From Azolla caroliniana (lineage: Eukaryota > Polypodiophyta): 64,000 nt of DNA. The notes under the pieces are model-generated. The model worked only from the letters and a program-made list of their open reading frames with translations. It was not told where the DNA came from and made no database searches. This document shows positions 1 through 8,716 of this stretch, in pieces. Each line of letters begins with the position of its first letter. The stretch's first letter is position 1. The stretch spans positions 13,640,001-13,704,000 of the forward strand of contig JBHGNT010000016.1 of the NCBI GenBank assembly GCA_043228905.1, in the 5' to 3' direction. Made by a program: the position numbers and the translations under genes.

Positions 1-162
1 AGAACGGTAGGCAGAGAAAAAGGCTGAGAGCGTATCAACATTACCACTGGATCAACAATCCGCGAACATGAACGATTGCGTAACAACGCCACCCTTGAAT
101 ACGGAGTCGGAAAACGATGAGGCAGTACCAACCTTTGCCAACGACAACATGACATACCCATA

Positions 163-652
163 CCCGAAGTACTAACACGAATTGGATGTAGAAGCACATG
201 TATATGCGTTTCTATAGACATGGGAAGCGAACCATGTCTCACATCGCCTAACAGAAGTAGAGGTCGAACGATCAAAGATAGCATAATTCAGGATGACATT
301 GGAGGGACTAGTAGCAAAGTGGCACAAGAAGCACCTTCTCGGGAGCTTCGCCACATTCAAAGCTTTATAGGATCAATTCCTATGGTTGCTTCACCAAAAG
401 GTGGAGCAAAGAGAACAAATCGGCCAGTTCTATACGGTCTACCAAGAATTCAACGAGACAGTCTCACAATTTGTGATCCGTTTTCAAACACTCCACAACA
501 AACTAACGAGGGCATCTCCAAAAGACGAGGCAAAGGAGGTCTTTCTGGCCGCACTTCGGGAATCGCTACGAACGATGCTGACAGTAGTTGAATTCCGGAC
601 AAGCACCATGGATGAAGTCATCGATCGGATGCTAGAAATGGATAGGGCCTAG
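163..652 (+). pseudogene. retrotransposon Gag capsid region (family G), broken
   Basis: Codes for the particle-forming Gag region. Residues such as EAHVYAFL, TWEANHVSHRL, VEQREQIGQFY and FVIRFQTLHNKLTR resemble plant retrotransposon Gag, and the same segments recur at 48495-48960. Stop codons interrupt the N-terminal half near 217 and 367; the stretch 386-652 is open to a stop at 650-652. It is a relic without coding capacity. It probably ran on into the zinc-knuckle region just downstream. Confidence 0.7.
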
Positions 653-1516
653 AGTAGCAATCACATGGCGATGGGAGCTTTGCAGCAAGCGCTACCCAAG
701 TAAGAGGACTTACGGTTCCGACAAGAAGTCCAATGTACAACATGCCTAAACCCCGGTGACTCGACGTTCGAATGTACTATGCAGAAACAATGCATCTTGT
801 GCCACTCCCGGTCCTATACAATGGACCAATGCGAGTACAACCTACTCAACCGACAAGCGGCACCGGTCCGATACATGGAGCCTTAGAGCGAGCAACAACC
901 AAAAGAGAGACGATTCCGGAGGGAAGACCAATATCAGTCAGAACAAAGGCATCGATACGACGTCAGAAGAAGAGAGCATTACAATGATGAACACAACTAC
1001 CGGTGAGGAGGAGACTACAATCGAGAGCGTTAACATCGCGACTACTCCCCGGATTATGATCATAGAAGAGACGACAAACGATACCCGGAATGACGAAAGT
1101 ATCCATATCAGGATAGATGGTACCCGGAATGTCAAAGGAACTGGAACTGGAACCGCCGCCGCCACAACCGGAAGGGAAAGAATCGCCAAGAAGAAAGCTG
1201 GGAACCGGCCATAGAATACCGAAGGGAGACGAATACGGAAATGAGAGGCCCAGTTCCGCTACTGGAGCAACGGAGGCTGGACAAAACCAACCACATGAAT
1301 TCTGGTAGTAAGTCGGGAATGATGGAGAAAGGAGAATCAAGTAGTAACCTAAGGGTTTACTATTACTACTACCGGAAGGAAGGACACTATAGTAGTCAGT
1401 GCCTTGTCAAGACTAGTGAAAAGCAGCCGGCGGTGAATATGGTATTCGCAGAGGTGAGAGACATTCAACAAGTTACCACAAGAGCTAAAAGAAAACCTAT
1501 CGAGTGGGAAACTTAG
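653..1516 (+). pseudogene. Gag C-terminal part with two degenerate zinc knuckles
   Basis: Nucleocapsid-like region. Around 731-835 there is a knuckle-like CTTC...C stretch followed by a second CxxC/H cluster, matching 49040-49160 in the other family-G copy. An Arg/Tyr/Asp-rich linker follows. A second knuckle lies at 1357-1402, read YYYYRKEGHYSSQC. Both leading cysteine positions read Tyr; the other copy (56590) has Tyr-then-Cys there. TGY-to-TAY changes are the simplest cause. The frame changes several times. This is a decayed RNA-binding tail, with no support for a host gene. Confidence 0.6.
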
Positions 1517-1570
1517 GAAGCCATCCGGAAGTAGGCTACAGAATGGATACAGAAGGCCAATGAACACAAC

Positions 1571-2400
1571 GTGGCCGACTTGCGAGAGCAGACCAAAACC
1601 CGGGAACCAATAGAGACCACAAACGGGGACCCAACATGGAAAGCGTTACAAGAATGTCAAATTATCCTACCAGTAGGATGTTTATTACAATTAATTCCCC
1701 GATTTACGGAAGGACTAAAACCGATGGTAACACCACAAAATGCCGAGCCAGCACCGACATTTTTCTGCAAGCCGGAGGAAGGACCGACAGTGGTTGACAC
1801 AAGTAGCCCAACAATTACGGCAATCTTCAAAGGGAAAGAAGTACCCGGAACAGTTGTGGATGGCGAATCCGATGTGAACGTTATTACTCAACACTTATTT
1901 GATACATTGGGTATCTGAGAATGGGAACCATGCCATTTCTAGTTACGGATGGTGGATACAAGTTTGGTTTGGCCAACTGGACTAATCAGGGAATTGGAAA
2001 TCACAATTGGAAGACATGCATTCCGGATATTCGCAATGGTCCTACAACTAAACACATAAGGGACATATCCCTTGTTGTTAGGACGACCATGGCTGTGGAC
2101 GGCACACATCAAGTAAATCTGGTAGAAAAATATCATTACCTTCCGGAGAGGCAAGATAAAAGTATGAGTACCAACACAAACGCGCATGGGCACACGCAAG
2201 GAGCTGACGCCCTTGTATGCAGAAAGCATTAATATGCTAGAGGGACTAGCAGAGGAGGAGGTAGACCGGTATCTCGATGAGCATTCAAGGATAGTACCAC
2301 TATTTGAGGTAGACGTTACCGAGGCGATTACCCTGTATATAGTGCACACGGAAGAAGACTAGGATGACCGAATCGGGAGGCAATCCGGGAATTACGACAT
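1571..2400 (+). pseudogene. Gypsy aspartic protease (family G), broken
   Basis: The retropepsin-like segment begins near 1790. The active-site region reads VVDGESDVNVIT, against VDNSSGVNMIS in the second copy at about 57095. Plant Gypsy proteases of this kind normally carry D-S/N-G here, so the catalytic Gly is displaced. A stop at 1916-1918 interrupts the domain. The following segment (EWEPC..., LLGRPW near 2070) is the C-terminal protease flap and hydrophobic motif in the same family. A linker with LTPLYAESINMLEGLAEEEVDRYL follows. Function is lost. Confidence 0.65.
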
Positions 2401-2679
2401 GCACATGAATCCCTAGAACGGGAAATGGCAGTCTCACATGAGTGAAGGCATCCCAGTTGGAGGAGGTGAACCTCGGTACCGGTGAAGCACCGAAACTAGT
2501 AAACGTTGTCGTGATGATTTTCAGCAACGGTAGGAAAATCGCGTGGAACGAAGAAAATCAAGAAGGTGCAATGTGCACATGAATGAATGGGGTGATGGTT
2601 ACACTCGTACAATAGTATGTTGTAAATATGAATGAAATAAGAACCCCTAAGGCCTAGTAGCATTTTCGTGCATACCAAG

Positions 2680-2750
2680 GGGTGCAAGTAAGGTTTGAAC
2701 CTTGCACCTCCAAGTTAGGACACAAAGTCTACTTATCACTAAGCTAAGTT
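2680..2750 (-). repeat. tRNA-like SINE module inside the LTR
   Basis: Read on the minus strand, TAGCTTAGTGATAAG (about 2734-2748) resembles a pol III A box. GGTTCAAACC, ending near 2692, resembles a B box, about 40 nt away. This is the spacing of tRNA genes and tRNA-derived SINEs. The same module, slightly deleted, is in the 3' LTR at 6331-6395, so it entered the LTR before the last transposition. It does not fold obviously into a functional tRNA. Confidence 0.45.
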
Positions 2751-2830
2751 GTTACTTATTATATTTTTGTCATTGTATTTTTCACATGTAAATGCTCATA
2801 CATGAGAGCTTTAATGAGTGACATGGTTAT

Positions 2831-2930
2831 CATGCATCACATGCGATGCATGAGCACCAAATGGCAATCATGCATTGTATGCATGCCTTACACCCTCACA
2901 TGCATCATATGCATGGGGGCAACTATAAAA
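2831..2930 (+). promoter_or_regulatory. LTR promoter: RY (CATGCA) cluster plus TATA box
   Basis: Six CATGCA/TGCATG cores occur at 2831, 2847, 2869, 2880, 2899 and 2910. TATAAAA follows at 2924-2930. The same block is kept in the 3' LTR (about 6473-6574). CATGCA is the RY core recognised by plant B3-domain regulators (ABI3/FUS3/LEC2 type). Seed or embryo expression is inferred, not shown. Confidence 0.5.
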
Positions 2931-3471
2931 GACAAGAAGAAAAAGAAATGGGGAGGGGATCAATCAATCTATGTATCAATCAAGTTATGTGTCGAATCAA
3001 AAATTAATAATAATAAAAACCTAGTTATGTTATTGGTGATGTATCTTGTTTCGCGAAATTGAAGTCAAGGGTTCAAACCCAGAATTGGAATTTCGGTTCT
3101 TCTATCAATCTATCTTAAACACTTCCTCAATTTCCGTCTCTCTCTCTCTCACTCTCAACCACATTAGTGCATCACTTCAGCTGCCTACACATCAATCCAC
3201 CGCACTATTGAGTCGGGTTCGGGTGTGTCTTCGACAACAAAGGACGACCCAACGATAAACCTAAATGGCCAATTCCTTACAAGCACAACTCACCCAATTC
3301 GTTCTCCCCGGTCAAAGACCTCGGTGGTCCCGTTCGACCGACCTGTAGGTGTAGAAATCCCATCATAAATCCTCCATAACCACTAGCGGATAGAGGCCCG
3401 GTGCTTGTCCGTGCTTGTGACATGCACATCACGACATTTGGCACGTGTGTCACGCGCCACATGACATGTCT

Positions 3472-3490
3472 TTGGTGAACCCAACGTGAA
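3472..3490 (+). other. primer-binding-site-like sequence
   Basis: TTGGTGAACCCAACGTGAA lies six bases after the LTR end. The N-family element has TTGGTGAACCCGACGTGAA in the same place (49799). I could not assign the primer tRNA with confidence. Confidence 0.55.
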
Positions 3491-3499
3491 CAACACAAC

Positions 3500-5302
3500 G
3501 TGGTAATGGAGGCATTGCGAATGATGGATGTGATCTTGCTTGCTTACGACTTAGAGGAGTTGATTAGAATGAAAGGTGGTCCAGGGCTCGTAATCCTTCC
3601 ATTGGTAAGGAAGGCCATCGAAATGTTGTTTCAGGATGATAAGGACAGAGCAATGGAATATCTCAAGTTGGCAAGGCAAGTCGAAAGACTATATCAAGAA
3701 GTTCCGGATTGGTACGAAGTAGTTATGACGTCAAGAATCGGGCCTCAACCTTTTCATGGTTTACTCAATGATGACGAACTTGATCAAGATGTTCACGATT
3801 ATTTTCATGAAGAGACTTTCAACGAAGAATGTGGGCTCGTAAGGAAAGATGAAGATATTCGAGGATGCGGTCATGAAGAAGAACGTGGGCTTGACAAGAG
3901 AGATCGATATGTTCACGGTTGCGGTCTTGAAGAGGCATGCAACAAAGATAATGGTTTTAAAGGGATAGATCAAGATCAACATGCCTATGGTCATTAAGAG
4001 GATTGTTGCAAACTCGACAAAGGAGAAACATGTGATGAAGAGCGCGATCTTGAAGGGAGAGATTATGATTGTCATCATGAAGATCATTGCAAACTCAAGA
4101 GAAGAGAGAGATGCACTGAAGAAGGATTTGATTGTGAAGAGACATGCGATGAAGAATGTGGTCTCAAGAGGGAAGATCAAGATATTCGAGGACATGATCG
4201 TGAAGAGACGTGCCGCAAAGAATGTGGGTTCAAGGGAAAAGACCAAGATACTCAAGTATGCGGTCGAGAAGAGACATGTGACAAAGAACGTGGGATGGAG
4301 TGGAAGGACCAAGATACTCAAAGATGCAATCGTAAAGAGAGATGTGATGAAGAACATGGGCTCAAGAGGGAAGATCAAGAAGGATGTGGTCATAAAGAGA
4401 CAAGCAATGAAGAATATTGGTTCAAGGGGAATGACCAAGATACTCAAGGATGCGGTCGTGAAGAGACATGTGGTGAAGAAAGTGGGCTAGAGAGGAAAGA
4501 CCAAGATACTCAAGGATGCAGTCATGAAGAGACTTGTGATGAAGAACGTGGGCTCAAGGGGAAAGACTAAGATACTCAAGGATGCAATTGTGAAGAGACA
4601 TCTGACAAAGAACGTGGGCTTGAGGAGACAAATCAAGATCTACACGGTTATGATAAAGACAAAGATCATTGCAAACTCACAAGGAGTGCTCGAGATCTAC
4701 AAGGTTAGGATCGTGACAAAGATTATTGTAAACACAAGAGGAGAAATTAAGGTCGAGCTCTTCATGGTTCTGTTAATAAAAAGGCACTCGACGAAAGTCG
4801 TGACGGTGAGAGTAGTTGGGATCAAGACTCTCATGGTTTAAAATTTTGTGACAAGTAGGATAGGTTTAATGAGAGATACGAACAAGAGAAGTTAGGAAGA
4901 GACAAAAACTTTACATTTAAATGTAATGACGGTGATGATAATAACAATACGCATGATTTAGGGTTTGATGATAGTAAGGGAGAGTGTATTATTGATGGTG
5001 AGAGTGAGTGCCATGAGAAGAATGAGGGTTATGATTATAAAAAGTTGTGCACTTTCTGTGGATATGGTTATGATAAGGGTAATGATGAGAGTGAGAGTGA
5101 CGAAGAGGAATCGTGTGTTTTAGGTTGCCTTGGCTTTCTTCATGATAGATTTCATAAGAGTTTCACTAGACCAAATGGTGACATTCATGAGGATATCCAT
5201 TATGAAAATAGAATAGGGACTTGTGATGATGAGGACGTTCTACAAAAATATGTCCATGTTGATGTGGGGTTAGATAATGGTCCCACGGGTATAAGCATAT
5301 AA
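3500..5302 (+). pseudogene. unrecognised acidic, Cys-containing tandem-repeat protein ORF
   Basis: One reading frame of about 600 codons, interrupted by five stops (3995, 4568, 4706, 4748, 4856). The first about 100 residues (MVMEALRMMDVILLAYDLEE...) are partly hydrophobic and match nothing I recognise. About a dozen repeats of 22 residues follow, of the type EETCDEECGLKREDQD..., each 66 bp and rich in Glu, Asp, Lys, Cys and His. The tail is acidic, with short Cys pairs such as CTFCGYGYDKG. It lies where gag-pol should be, between the primer site and the integrase remnant. Retention of one frame through the repeats suggests it was once coding. Function unknown; the Cys/His/acidic pattern could bind metal, but that is speculation. 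Confidence 0.6.
3822..4640 (+). repeat. tandem array, about 66-bp unit, about 12 copies
   Basis: Units begin GAAGAGACATGTGATGAAGA and end around GATGCGGTC. The middle units are 66 bp, with shorter or longer units at the edges. They diverge by many substitutions but stay mostly multiples of three, so the frame is kept across most of the array. The array is inside the long repeat ORF and is not seen elsewhere in the window. Confidence 0.8.
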
Positions 5303-5304
5303 GC

Positions 5305-5898
5305 ATGGAAAATCTAGAAAAGGTTATTTGGGATATGTATAATGATGATGTTGATGCTGTGAGTATGTGTGGGAAGGATGGGAGTAAGTTTGATAATATT
5401 GAGGATAATCTAGAAAATGCTATGATGGTTTGGGATGTGTTTAACGATAATGGTGGTGTTGTGAGTGTGTTTGGGAAGGATGAGTTTAGGGTAAATGATA
5501 TTGAATATGATGTTTATCTCATGATAAATGATTTGGTGATTGAAGATGTAGTTAACTTAAAGGATGATTATAATGATGATGTAAGTATAATTAACATTGA
5601 GGTTGGTATCGAAGAAGATGATATTGTGTTAAAATGGATGGTTATTACTTATAAAGAAGAAAGGAAAGAAGTGATTATAAGGACTACCCATGGGAAGGAA
5701 GGGAAAGATGCATCAAAATGGTGGGATGTCCAACTAAACAGAGGATGTTGTATTGCCAACATTTCCATCTCCCATTTGAAAGAAAAAGATTGGCTAATTA
5801 GAAGAAGCAAACGGTTTTTGGATTCAGTTTCACAAGACACATCAATTGTGCCCCAAGAGGATCAAAGAAGGAGGTTGGGTATTGGTCTACAACAATAG
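5305..5898 (+). pseudogene. second acidic ORF of the repeat element, unrecognised
   Basis: Open frame of 197 codons starting MENLEKVIWDMYNDDVDAV, in a different frame from the preceding repeat ORF and separated from it by only a stop. It is rich in Asp, Asn and Val (for example DDYNDDVSIINIEVGIEEDD). It may be the same protein continued after a frameshift. Near its end, WWDVQLNRGCCIANISISHLK is followed by a basic stretch. No family is recognised. It runs into the integrase C-terminal remnant in another frame. Confidence 0.45.
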
Positions 5899-6034
5899 CT
5901 TTGGCAATCAACATAGGATGACAAGAAAGTTCGCAAGAAGGTGGTTCAGATCGTATGTGGAGCTAGATGGATCAAGGTTGGCCAAACCCATTATGGGGAA
6001 AAGAGTAAAATATCTTCAAGAAAAGACAAGGTGA
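5846..6034 (+). pseudogene. residual integrase C-terminal (GPY/F-like) segment
   Basis: The frame reads KRIKEGGWVLVYNNSFG, then NQHRMTRKFARRWFRSYV and ELDGSRLAKPIMGKRVK. Gypsy N (55085-55300) has IEEGD, VLVYDISLDNQHR, KFARRWFGPYVV and LAELDGTR...GKRVK in the same order. It is the last part of a Gypsy integrase, just before the polypurine tract. The glycine of the GPY motif reads Arg, and about 15 residues between the two halves are missing. It is the only recognisable pol sequence here and ties this element to the N family. Confidence 0.75.
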
Positions 6035-6169
6035 GGCTCCCGAACTCGATGACCTCAACAATGAAGGAGGAACCCACAAACGTGAGCGAGGTCAATGCGG
6101 ATGTGGAGGAATCTCACACCGTAGCCGAAATCTCACACTCTTTTCTTGGCACCAGAGGACATGCGGTTT

Positions 6170-6181
6170 GGTGGGGGTGGA
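6170..6181 (+). other. polypurine tract
   Basis: TGGTGGGGGTGGA lies immediately before the 3' LTR, in the context ATGCGGTTTGG. The N element has GCGCGGTTAGG before GTGGGGGCGGG at the same place (55443-55463). It is the expected plus-strand priming site. Confidence 0.65.
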
Positions 6182-6750
6182 TGTTGGGAAGATTTTTGGC
6201 AACGGTGTGAAAATCGCGTGGAACGAAGAAAATCAAGGTGCAATGTGCACATGAATGAATGGGGTGATGGTTACACTCGTAGAATATTATGTTGTAAATA
6301 TGAATGAAATAAGAACCCCTAAGGCCTAGTAGCATTTTTGAACCTTGCACCTCCAAGTTAGAACACAAAATTGACTTATCATTAAGCTAAGTTGTTACTT
6401 ATTATATTTTTGTCATTGTATTTTTCACATGTAAATGCTCATACATTAGAGCTGGAATGAGTGACATGGTTATCATGCATCACATGTGATGCATGAGCAC
6501 CAAATGGCAATCATGCATTGTATGGATGTCTTACACCCTCACATGCATCATATGCATGGGGGCAACTATAAAAGACAAGAAGAAAAAGAAATGGGGAGGG
6601 GATCAATCAATCTATGTATCAATCAAGTTATGTATCAAATAAAAAATTAATAATAATAAAAACCTAGTTATGTTATTGGTGATTTATCTTGTTTCTCGAA
6701 ATTGAAGTCAAGGGTTCAAACCTAGAATTGGAATTTCGGTTCGTCTATCA
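6182..6750 (+). repeat. 3' LTR of the repeat-ORF element, truncated
   Basis: Matches 2507 to about 3107 of the 5' LTR with small deletions (for example around 6339). It ends abruptly at about 6750, where the LTR of the following chromovirus begins part-way through. The missing LTR halves on both sides make this a chimeric junction. Confidence 0.75.
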
Positions 6751-6921
6751 ACACCATTGACTATTGATGAACCATTCTGGTTCAACGCCAGTCTTCGGCA
6801 TATTCTTGTAAAAATTGCTCTCGTTGTTAATACATTATCAAATACTTCTTATCTCTCTCATATCTTTCGCTTCTCATTCTCTTCTTCATTTTAAAACTCG
6901 TTCCTAACTTTGGCCTTGACA
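6751..6921 (+). repeat. 5' LTR of chromovirus 1, 5'-truncated
   Basis: Aligns with 12053-12220 of the 3' LTR, through GACTATTGATGAACCATTC and CGTTGTTAATACATTATC. The first about 290 bp of the LTR are missing. The copy ends ...TTGACA (3' LTR: ...CTGATA). CT/GT microsatellite sequence follows at 6940-6995. Confidence 0.75.
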
Positions 6922-6936
6922 GTTTGAAACAGAATT
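6922..6936 (+). other. candidate self-priming site of chromovirus 1
   Basis: TTGAAACAGAAT (6924-6935) follows the LTR end directly. It is complementary at 11 of 12 positions to ATTCTGGTTCAA within the LTR (6774-6785, repeated at 12073-12084). Tf1/sushi elements prime reverse transcription with their own RNA in this way. A tRNA T-arm complement is the alternative. Confidence 0.5.
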
Positions 6937-7047
6937 TTCCTACCTTCTCTCTCTCTCTCTCTGTGTGTCTCTCTCTCTGTGTGTCTCTTTCACTCTCTTC
7001 TCCTTCCTTCCTTCTCCTTGAAAATCTTGCCAAACGTTATCCTCTCC

Positions 7048-8152
7048 ATGGAGTCAGTTAGCAAGCAAGAGTATGTTCGAGTCGTCACTGAATTTGAGCA
7101 TCTCGCAAATAAGTTTGTGGCGTTAGAACAAAAGAATCAACGATTTCTTGGAGATTTGCAACAAGTAAGCATAGAAAAGGCACAACAATATGATGAGTTA
7201 TCGACACGTGTATTGCAACTCGAAACAACATTGCGGTCTCTTCATCAACAAGCTTCAATGCAACAAACCTCTCCCAAAGAACCGAAGATTTGTTTGCCTG
7301 GGAAGTTCGATGGTAATAGATCACAGTTTCCAGGGTTTCTAAACCAAGTACGTCTAGGTATCCGGCTCAAGTTGGACTAGTTGGGACCCTCTTAACAGGA
7401 ACTGCATTAGCGTGGTTTGCACCACTGCTAGAAAAGAAATCTCCTCTTCTCCAAGAATTCGAAGGTTTTATTAGAGAATTTCAAGCAAACTTTGGAGACA
7501 CTGATAGTGTTAGAACAACGATTAACAAGATTCGAAGACTTTGTCAAGGGGACCGTCCTGCCTCTGTCTATGCCACAGATTTCCGCCTCCTAGCTTGTGA
7601 TATTCCGTGGGATGAAGAAGCCTTAATGGATCAATTTCTCTATGGACTAAGAAATGATGTAAAGGATTTGCTATTAACTTTTCATGAAGATCCAAGATCA
7701 ATTACGGAAACGATAAGTCGTGTAGTGTGGTGTGACAACCGCTTATGGGAGCGACGTTCGGAGCGTCAATTAATGTCACGAGCAAGAATGGATCAAACAT
7801 ATGCTTCGGTAGTAGCCTCGACACCTTCGAACACTACCCAAACTTTACACATGATTCCATCAGGTGGTCCAAGTCCAATGGAGATTGATGTAACACGTCG
7901 TCGAGGGCCTTTATCTGAAGCTGAGAAGCAAAGAAGTCGAGCAAACCGTCTATGTTTGTATTGTGGTGGTCCAGGACACATCGTGATCACATGCCCACAT
8001 AGGCCAAAACGACAAGTAAATCAAATAAGTATTAGTGAGAATTTTCATTCCAATTCTCTAGTTAGATCGTCTAGCCCTAGTAGTCCCACATGTCATGGTC
8101 AATCCAATAGTTTTGAAGTCTTGAGTCAACTTGATGAAATATTAAACGATTA
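7048..8152 (+). pseudogene. chromovirus 1 Gag
   Basis: Starts at ATG 7048 (MESVSKQEYVRV). An N-terminal coiled-coil-like stretch (about residues 10-75) is followed by the capsid region and ends in a CCHC zinc knuckle, CLYCGGPGHIVITC (about 7951-7992). The frame breaks near 7370: compared with chromovirus 2 a short segment is missing (HPNRYPTDAA there), and reading continues in another frame from 7381 to the stop at 8151-8153. Capsid landmarks include LAWFAPLLEKK, DQFLYGLRNDVKDLLL and PMEIDVTRRRGPLSEAEKQ. The knuckle is intact. Confidence 0.8.
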
Positions 8153-8179
8153 AGTCCAACCAAAATCAGAGCCATTTGG

Positions 8180-8716
8180 TTGGACAATCCTGAATACGTA
8201 AAATCAATCCCAAGTAGTGGTTCCATTTTATCGAATCATGTTAGCAGAGTCTTTTCAGCACAAGTTGAGCTTAGCACTTCTAGGTGTCATCGAGTTCTTG
8301 CCTCTGCTCTCTTAGATTCAGGAGCCAAATCTTGTTTTATGGACAAAGAATTTGCTTTATCCGAGAAAATCCTATTGAAAAACCTCCCTTGCCCTGCATC
8401 TGTTGTAGTCATTGATGGTCGCCCTATTTCATCCGGGAATATAGTTGAAGAATATGAGCCAATTCGAGTAGTTCTTGGTACCTTTGCTTGTATGATTTCC
8501 TTCAATATAATTAGTAGCCCGGAGCATCCAGTTATCCTTGGTTTGCCTTAGTTTGAACTCCACAATCCTGAAATTGACTGGAGAAATCGAACAATCAATG
8601 ATTTCCAGCAGAAACCTAAATCCAACTACCTTGTTACTACCAACCAATATTCAAAGCCTCACTAAATCTCGCCCATCTCTCTACAAAAATTACGAGAAGA
8701 TGGGCAAACAAATGAA
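8180..8716 (+). pseudogene. chromovirus 1 aspartic protease
   Basis: Retropepsin domain. The catalytic motif LLDSGAKSCFMD is intact (about 8308-8343) and the distal VILGLP motif is at 8530-8548. A TAG at 8549 replaces the Trp codon found in chromovirus 2 (GLPWFELHNP). A second stop follows near 8663. The same frame continues into RT at 8717, so protease and RT were one polyprotein. Start taken at the first in-frame Met; the true polyprotein begins upstream. Confidence 0.75.

Larger units (their letters stand above)
1..2506 (+). mobile_element. Ty3/Gypsy family G relic, gag-protease part
   Basis: The window opens inside a decayed Gypsy element. Its gag, two zinc-knuckle regions and protease run in the same order as in the better preserved copy at 47406-60451 (48250-49164, then 56096-57730), and the two can be aligned by eye throughout. 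The 5' LTR lies outside the window. The element stops at 2506, where the LTR of the next element begins. The equivalent position in the other copy is just before RT, at about 57740. The rest of this element is absent, because the inserted element is itself cut at 6750. Family assignment rests on the internal comparison. Confidence 0.8.
2507..3466 (+). repeat. 5' LTR of the repeat-ORF element
   Basis: About 960 bp. It starts with TG, ends ...ATGACA just before the primer-site-like sequence, and shares its first about 600 bp with 6182-6750. It contains a TATA box at 2924-2930, an upstream cluster of CATGCA motifs, a tRNA-like (SINE-like) module on the minus strand at about 2680-2750, and a CT-rich stretch near 3140-3160. 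Confidence 0.8.
2507..6750 (+). mobile_element. non-autonomous LTR retrotransposon carrying a tandem-repeat ORF
   Basis: Two LTR copies start TGTCGTGATGATTTT (2507) and TGTTGGGAAGATTTT (6182). They flank a 2.7-kb internal region with a primer-site-like sequence, a long repeat-bearing reading frame, a residual integrase C-terminus and a G-rich polypurine tract. Gag, protease, RT and RNase H are missing. It sits inside the family-G relic that ends at 2506. Its 3' LTR is cut at 6750, so no target duplication can be checked. The size and lack of pol match the class called LARD, but the coding repeat is unusual. Confidence 0.8.

Noticed and set aside
938-1340. Minus-strand ORFs opposite family-G gag (83 and 125 codons)
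   Set aside because: Shadows of the Arg/Tyr-rich gag sequence, with Ser/Val runs and no domain.
2300-2687. Minus-strand ORFs repeated at 2496-2687 and 6114-6368 (similar peptides)
   Set aside because: The similarity is because both lie in the two LTR copies of the same element; there is no sign of coding selection.
2680-2750. A genuine tRNA gene
   Set aside because: Box-like motifs are present, but no acceptor stem or clear anticodon stem can be formed by eye, and the sequence is inside an LTR.
3500-5302. Repeat ORF as a host gene interrupted by retrotransposons
   Set aside because: It lies precisely between a primer-like site and a purine tract flanked by matching LTRs, so it belongs to the element.
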